From: Acidobacteriaceae bacterium
Lineage (GTDB): Bacteria > Acidobacteriota > Terriglobia > Terriglobales > Acidobacteriaceae
NCBI GenBank assembly: GCA_003162255.1
Contig: PMMJ01000108.1
Coordinates: forward strand, 1-10,817
DNA: 10,817 nt
Direction of reading: 5' to 3'
In this document: piece by piece, positions 6,511-10,817 of the stretch
Numbering within the stretch: position 1 is the first letter of the stretch
Layout of the letters: the number at the start of each line of letters is the position of its first letter
Made by a program: the position numbers and the translations under genes
The notes under the pieces: generated by a model
Told to the model about the DNA's origin: nothing
The model's database searches: none
Seen by the model: only the letters and a program-made list of their open reading frames with translations

Positions 6511-9015
6511 ATGAATGGATGGGTCGAAGCTTCCGTGCAAGACCTGCGCTACGCGGTCCGTGGACTACGTAAGAGCCCGGCATTCACACTGGTTGCTGTC
6601 CTAACTCTGGCCATTGGAGTCGGGGCCACCACCGCGGTTTTTAGCGTTATCAACGGAGTTCTCTTGCGTCCGCTTCCTTACTCCGATTCGGACAGGCTCA
6701 TCTCCGTGTCCAATGTCGAGCGGAAAGATCCGGGGCGGTCACAGCCAGTTTCGAGCACGGACGTGGCTCACTGGAGAGCCGACAATAGTGTGTTTGAAGC
6801 ACTGGAGTTTGTCTCGCATCCCGACTTTGTAGCCATGTCGGGCGCGGCATCGGGCGAACGCGTTGGCGTGCAGCACGTAAGCGCTCGGCTCTTACCGTTG
6901 CTCGGAATCAAGACCTTCCTCGGTGCCGTTCCCCCGGTCGACCTCGTCGACAAGCCCGGCTCCGGCGTTTTGATCAGTTACGAGTTCTGGAAGCGGCATT
7001 TCGCGGGCGATCCGAACGTGCTCGACCAGAAGATCTTTGTCGACACGTTTTCGGCACCAATTGCGGGCGTCCTCGAACCCGGGTTTGATCTGTTCGGCTG
7101 GGGAACTCCAGAGGTTTACATAGTCCACGGAGAGGGAAATCCGGCGGGTTCCGGCGTCGATGATACGCGCTGGTTTACCGTCGTTGGAAAACTGAAACGA
7201 GGCGTTTCTATTCAGCAGGCTCAGTCCGCAATGGACGTAACGGCAGGACATTTGGCACAGGCTTTTCCGGAAGCGTACAAAGACCTGGGCGTAAGGGTCG
7301 AGCCTTTGCAGAAACGCCTGTTTGGCTGGTCGGCTTCTGTCTATTACATGCTCTTTGGAGCCGTGGGACTGGTCTTATTGATTGCGTGCGCCAACGTCGC
7401 CAATCTGCTACTGGTTCGCGGGGATGGGCGCCGGAAAGAGATTGGAGTGCGGGTCGCGTTAGGAGCGAACCGAAGAATCTTGGTCTGCCAAATACTCACT
7501 GAGAGCGTGTTGCTTTCTCTGGTTGGAGGAATTGCCGGGCTGGTCTTGGCGTTTCTGGGCGTCAGAGTTTTTAATGTGTCGGCTCCGATTTGGTTTCCGA
7601 AGGCGGCGGGCACCGTCGTGGACGGCCGGGTTTTGCTATTCACTTTTGGTACCTGCGTGCTCACCGGTATTGCCTTCGGAATGATTCCCGCCTTTCGCGC
7701 CGTGAAAAGTGACGTCAACGAATGCTTGCGCGAAGCCGGACGGAGCACAGCAACCGTTTCCCGCCATCGCACCAGGAACACATTAGTCGTAACTGAGATC
7801 GCTCTGGCGCTCGTATTGCTCACCTGCGCTGGACTGATGATCAACACGGTAGTGCGCATTCTGCGCACGACACCGGGATTCAATCCCGAGCATCTCCTGA
7901 CGGCGGAAGTTCGCTTGACCGGGGATAAATACATGGATTCAACCACCGAGGACACTACCGGGCTGAGTTCCATTCTTCCGCCCGTCGGTGACTTCTGTCG
8001 TCGGGTGCTGGAGCGCGCCCGAAACATACCTGGGGTTGAAGATGCAGCCCTGGCCGACTGGCTCCCGCTTCTCGAAACGCCACAATACGCCTCACCCGGC
8101 TTTACCATCGGCGGGCAGGCTTCATCGACCGCTTCTGAGAAACCATCCGTTCTGAGGCAGTCGATCAGTTCTGGTTATTTTCCACTGATGAGCATTCCCG
8201 TGCTGCGGGGCCGAGGCGTCGTCGAGCAGGACACGCAGAGTAACGTCTGGGTAGCCGTGATCAACGAAGCCATGGCGCGACGGTTCTGGCCAAACGATGA
8301 TCCGATCGGCCGCACTATCACCTTCGACGATTCGCCCGAGGAGAAGCCGCGGCGAATTGTCGGAGTGGTTGGGAACGTACACCAGTTTTCGCTGACCGTG
8401 CCCAGCGAGCCCGAGGTCTACATCTCTTATCTACAAATGCCAGTCCGCATCCGTTCCGGCTGGACGGAGACTCGGGTTCACAAGAGCCTCATTATCCGTA
8501 CCCACTCCGCACCGAAAGCCGCCATGCAGGACGTGCGCCGGACGATCTCCGAGCTTGCTCCCGAGTCCGCCGTTTTTGGAATCTCAATGGTGGACCAGAC
8601 GGTCTCGAACTCGGCGGGCCCGTGGCGCTTTCTCTGCCAGATACTGGAACTCGTTGCCGCCATCGCGCTGCTTCTTGCCATGGTCGGAGTTTATGGGATG
8701 ATCTCCTACTCGGTCGGCGAACGCACTCATGAACTCGGCCTGCGGATGGCACTGGGAGCACAGCCCAGCCAGGTCCTCAAACTCGTATTACGGCAAGCGA
8801 TGGTTCTTTCACTGATCGGAGTGGCCATCGGCTTAGCGGTTTCGCTCGCTGCCACGCCTCTGCTGGCCCAACTTCTATATGGCGTGAAGGCTCACGATGC
8901 GACGACTCTCGTTCTGGTGTCGTTGCTCCTGATGGCCGTCACGTTCGGCGCCAGCTACTTTCCTGCACGTCACGCAACAAAGATCGATCCTATGCAGACA
9001 CTTCGACACGAATAG
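6511..9015 (+). CDS. ADOP-family ABC transporter permease (MacB/FtsX type, duplicated)
   Basis: An 834-residue inner-membrane protein with two MacB-type permease halves in one chain. Half one: transmembrane helix at about 23-52 (the SPAFTLVAVLTLAIGVGATT region, then LLRPLPY), a large extracytoplasmic MacB_PCD domain, and an FtsX core at about 280-400 with ACANVANLLLVR and RKEIGVRVALGA. Half two: a helix at about 423-445 (VVTEIALALVLL), a second periplasmic domain, and an FtsX core at about 713-825 with GERTHELGLRMALGA, ending in DPMQTLRHE. This is the family layout of acidobacterial duplicated orphan permeases. No ATP-binding subunit or membrane-fusion protein is beside it, so the partner ATPase must be elsewhere or the protein acts differently. 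The cargo is unknown; MacB relatives use mechanotransmission to expel peptides or drugs or to act on the envelope. The ATG at 6511 gives the normal family N-terminus, though its ribosome binding site is weak. Confidence 0.95.
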   Translation: MNGWVEASVQDLRYAVRGLRKSPAFTLVAVLTLAIGVGATTAVFSVINGVLLRPLPYSDSDRLISVSNVERKDPGRSQPVSSTDVAHWRADNSVFEALEFVSHPDFVAMSGAASGERVGVQHVSARLLPLLGIKTFLGAVPPVDLVDKPGSGVLISYEFWKRHFAGDPNVLDQKIFVDTFSAPIAGVLEPGFDLFGWGTPEVYIVHGEGNPAGSGVDDTRWFTVVGKLKRGVSIQQAQSAMDVTAGHLAQAFPEAYKDLGVRVEPLQKRLFGWSASVYYMLFGAVGLVLLIACANVANLLLVRGDGRRKEIGVRVALGANRRILVCQILTESVLLSLVGGIAGLVLAFLGVRVFNVSAPIWFPKAAGTVVDGRVLLFTFGTCVLTGIAFGMIPAFRAVKSDVNECLREAGRSTATVSRHRTRNTLVVTEIALALVLLTCAGLMINTVVRILRTTPGFNPEHLLTAEVRLTGDKYMDSTTEDTTGLSSILPPVGDFCRRVLERARNIPGVEDAALADWLPLLETPQYASPGFTIGGQASSTASEKPSVLRQSISSGYFPLMSIPVLRGRGVVEQDTQSNVWVAVINEAMARRFWPNDDPIGRTITFDDSPEEKPRRIVGVVGNVHQFSLTVPSEPEVYISYLQMPVRIRSGWTETRVHKSLIIRTHSAPKAAMQDVRRTISELAPESAVFGISMVDQTVSNSAGPWRFLCQILELVAAIALLLAMVGVYGMISYSVGERTHELGLRMALGAQPSQVLKLVLRQAMVLSLIGVAIGLAVSLAATPLLAQLLYGVKAHDATTLVLVSLLLMAVTFGASYFPARHATKIDPMQTLRHE

Positions 9016-9184
9016 TCGGCAATTTGAACGTCGACTCTGTCAGGCAATTGTTATGATTTGCCCCAAGGAAATGGGAGCACGGCAAACCAAGGCGCTCGAC
9101 TTGGCGGATGCACTGCCATTGGCCAACCCGCGCCAAGACCGGCCTCCGATAGCAAAACCAGCTTTTTCCATCATCGAGGAACAG

Positions 9185-9222
9185 TCGGCGCCGAATGTTC
9201 ATGCGAAACTACTCGGCGCCGA
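9185..9222. repeat. Pair of identical 10-bp palindromes
   Basis: TCGGCGCCGA, a perfect palindrome, occurs at 9185-9194 and again at 9213-9222, both followed by A, 28 bases centre to centre. That is a plausible geometry for two dimers of a DNA-binding protein, but the pair lies downstream of both flanking genes, where an operator is not expected. The palindromes are seen directly; their role is unknown. Confidence 0.35.
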
Positions 9223-9539
9223 ACGGAAGCCGATCTCAGACTTGCAAAGGACGGCGCTTCAAGGGGTGGCGCTCCACACAAGAGGACGACCTTCACAGCC
9301 GCGTCGCCAGGATTGAGAAGGAACTGGAAGCGGACCTGCTTCTGGTCGAACACGAAGCCAAGTTAGTCAAGAACAGAATCCTATGATCTCGGGCCAGACA
9401 ACTCTTTTCCAGAGGGGCTCCGGGCCACAGCGAAGTAACGATCCATGAATCGGACAGTACTCATTGCGAAGGAGTCTCATAGCAATCCTCGGCGGGAACC
9501 AGTGTTGAATCGGATGTTTCCGCGGACTTCGAGGTTTGC

Positions 9540-9564
9540 TGGCTGATCGGCCGTCAGTCAGCCA
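9540..9564. other. Hairpin past the GGT-like gene
   Basis: TGGCTGA at 9540-9546 pairs with TCAGCCA at 9558-9564 around an 11-base loop, 62 bases past the GGT-like stop. There is no T-run on either strand, so it is at most a weak transcription end or RNA-stabilising structure for the converging genes. Confidence 0.25.
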
Positions 9565-9625
9565 TGACTCTCCAGTTGTGGCGGCTCCGCGAGTGCCAGC
9601 ACCGGGGGTACACCCGACGGGGAGT

Positions 9626-10817
9626 CTAATTGATTTTGCCGGCTGCCGGACCCACGGCGGTGGCCTGCTTGGTCTTGGGGTCGATGCCGATCAGCGCCAC
9701 CCCCCCCACTCCGGCGCGGCTGGCGGCAACCACGTGGCCGCGAGCCCTCAAGTCGGCCTGCACTGCTTCGGGGAGGGTATTGGGCACAGAGAGGCTGCCC
9801 AGGCTGGCACGGTCCTGACCGAAGGAGCTGATGAAATGCTCGGTAGAAAAGCGCGGCGCCTTGAACGCATCCTCGGGAGTCATGCCGAAGTCCACATAGT
9901 TGAGGATGACCTGGATGGCTGCCTGATCCTGCTGGTCGCCTCCCGCTACCGAGATCGCCATCACGGGTTGGTTGTTATGGAAAAGAAGCGTGGGGCTCAG
10001 CGTAATTCGCGGCCGCTTGCCGGGCTGGATTACGTTGGGAGTTCCCACAAACGTGTTCAGGCTGCTGAGCCGGCTTCCGTGAATAATGCCCGTGCGTCCA
10101 GCCACGCCAGCTGTGCTTGACAGGCCGCTGGGAGTGGCCGCGATGACGTTCCCAAACTTATCCGTCACACACATGACGGTGGTTCCGCCATGCCAGGGTC
10201 CGGTGATGGTGGGCGGCTTGGTCGGTTTCATGGTGTAGGGGTCGCCTGGCCGGAGCTCGAGAGATGCCTTTTTCGGATCGATCAGCTTGCGCCTCATTTC
10301 AGTGTACTGATCGGAAAGCAACTGCTGCATCGGCACTTTCACAAAGTTCGGATCGCCGTAATACTCGTCGCGATCTGCTAGCGCCAGTTTCTCCGCTTCA
10401 ATCACCGTGTGGATGTAGGCCGCCGAATTGAAGCCCATCTTCTTCAGGTCGAAGCCTTCCAGCAGGCGCAGCGTCTGTGAGAGATAAGGACCCTGCGTCA
10501 GCGGACCGGCTTTATAGACCGTGTAGCCACGGTACGTCGTTTTGAGAGGATCCACCACGGGAGTTTTGTGCGCGGCCAAATCCGACTTGCGAAGGAAACC
10601 GCCCTTGTCGATATACCAGGCTTCCAGGGCGTCGGCGATGTCGCCGCGATAGAAGCGGTCCGAGACTGCTTGCAGTCTCTGCTGCCGCGTACCTTTCGCG
10701 GCCTTTTCGGACTCTACCAATTTGCGAAAGGTCACCGCCATATCCGCCTGCCAGTTCACGCCGGTTTCGATCCTCTTTCCGCTGCCGGTATCGATATACC
10801 AACTGGGGCCACCGGCA
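9626..10817 (-). CDS. Gamma-glutamyltransferase-like Ntn hydrolase (partial; N-terminus beyond the window)
   Basis: The last 396 residues of a protein of the gamma-glutamyltranspeptidase family, whose precursors cut themselves at a Thr that then becomes the nucleophile. The frame is open to the right edge, so the true start and any signal peptide are missing. The end of the large subunit is recognisable (EAEKLALADRDEYYGDP). The junction is GPWHGGTTVMCVTD, with the first Thr (codon 10181-10183) in the position of the catalytic Thr. The small subunit carries PGKRPRITLSPTLLF and AGGDQQDQ. Classical GGT has a Ser-Ser pair before MSPT and a PGGSR loop that hold the gamma-glutamyl group; here these read RITLSPT and AGGDQQDQ. 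It is probably a GGT-like hydrolase of divergent specificity rather than a proven glutathione enzyme. It converges on the permease gene across a 610-base gap. Confidence 0.9.
   Translation of the reverse strand, partial: AGGPSWYIDTGSGKRIETGVNWQADMAVTFRKLVESEKAAKGTRQQRLQAVSDRFYRGDIADALEAWYIDKGGFLRKSDLAAHKTPVVDPLKTTYRGYTVYKAGPLTQGPYLSQTLRLLEGFDLKKMGFNSAAYIHTVIEAEKLALADRDEYYGDPNFVKVPMQQLLSDQYTEMRRKLIDPKKASLELRPGDPYTMKPTKPPTITGPWHGGTTVMCVTDKFGNVIAATPSGLSSTAGVAGRTGIIHGSRLSSLNTFVGTPNVIQPGKRPRITLSPTLLFHNNQPVMAISVAGGDQQDQAAIQVILNYVDFGMTPEDAFKAPRFSTEHFISSFGQDRASLGSLSVPNTLPEAVQADLRARGHVVAASRAGVGGVALIGIDPKTKQATAVGPAAGKIN

Larger units (their letters stand above)
9016..9625. other. Gap between permease and GGT-like gene
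   Basis: The two flanking genes converge on these 610 bases. Short + strand frames are open (for example 9195-9386, ending in a helical, charged stretch around VARIEKELEADLLLVEHEAK), but none has a ribosome binding site or a recognised family, so they may be decayed sequence. Two identical palindromes lie at 9185-9194 and 9213-9222. A hairpin with 7-bp arms is at 9540-9564, and a weak hairpin at 9603-9616 lies just past the stop of the GGT-like gene. Confidence 0.45.

Noticed and set aside
7344..8108. 254-codon open frame on the - strand within the permease
   Set aside because: Basic, low-complexity product with no family resemblance; the + strand frame is a canonical permease.
9536..10120. 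194-codon + strand frame opposite the GGT-like gene
   Set aside because: Antisense shadow; the - strand frame contains clear gamma-glutamyltransferase motifs.
1..10817. CRISPR arrays, tRNA or rRNA genes
   Set aside because: No regularly spaced direct repeats and no tRNA or rRNA-like stretches were seen on either strand.

Overview
The window most likely comes from an Acidobacteriota chromosome, or a close environmental relative. The main clue is a long MacB/FtsX-type permease with two permease halves and no ATPase beside it, the layout of the 'acidobacterial duplicated orphan permease' (ADOP) family. Several secreted enzymes typical of soil oligotrophs support this: a Tat-type esterase, a PQQ-like beta-propeller protein and a gamma-glutamyltransferase-like hydrolase. 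The assignment rests on family recognition only; there is no rRNA or marker gene here.

Layout. (1) Positions 21-2168, + strand: a compact three-gene module with a complete tyrosine recombinase, a small helical protein that resembles the cyanobacterial fluorescence recovery protein (FRP), and a pRiA4b ORF-3 family protein. Each gene has a strong Shine-Dalgarno site, and genes 2 and 3 overlap by 4 bases. (2) Positions 2215-3864, - strand: a secreted type-B carboxylesterase that converges on the module. (3) Positions 4158-about 5912, - strand: an exported PQQ-like beta-propeller protein. (4) About 5913-6510: a divergent intergenic region with no convincing gene. (5) Positions 6511-9015, + strand: the ADOP-type permease. 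(6) Positions 9016-9625: a 610-base gap without a convincing gene, holding two identical palindromes. (7) Positions 9626-10817, - strand: the C-terminal part of a gamma-glutamyltransferase-like protein that runs off the right edge.

The most unusual signal is a 17-bp perfect inverted repeat (21-37 against 4121-4137) that brackets the recombinase module and the esterase. A near copy (13 of 15 bases) at 2154-2168 lies exactly between the module and the esterase, and a more degenerate copy sits at 5933-5945 just upstream of the propeller gene. All four copies are outside the preferred coding regions. They may be recognition sites or scars of the recombinase, or members of a dispersed intergenic repeat family.

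The second point of interest is the FRP-like gene inside a recombinase module in a genome that is probably not photosynthetic. The recombinase frame also runs 212 bases into that gene, and a single-base change in a G run would restore a stop at about residue 340. Nothing here is a fully defined new system. The recombinase/FRP-like/ORF-3 module with its repeats is the best candidate.
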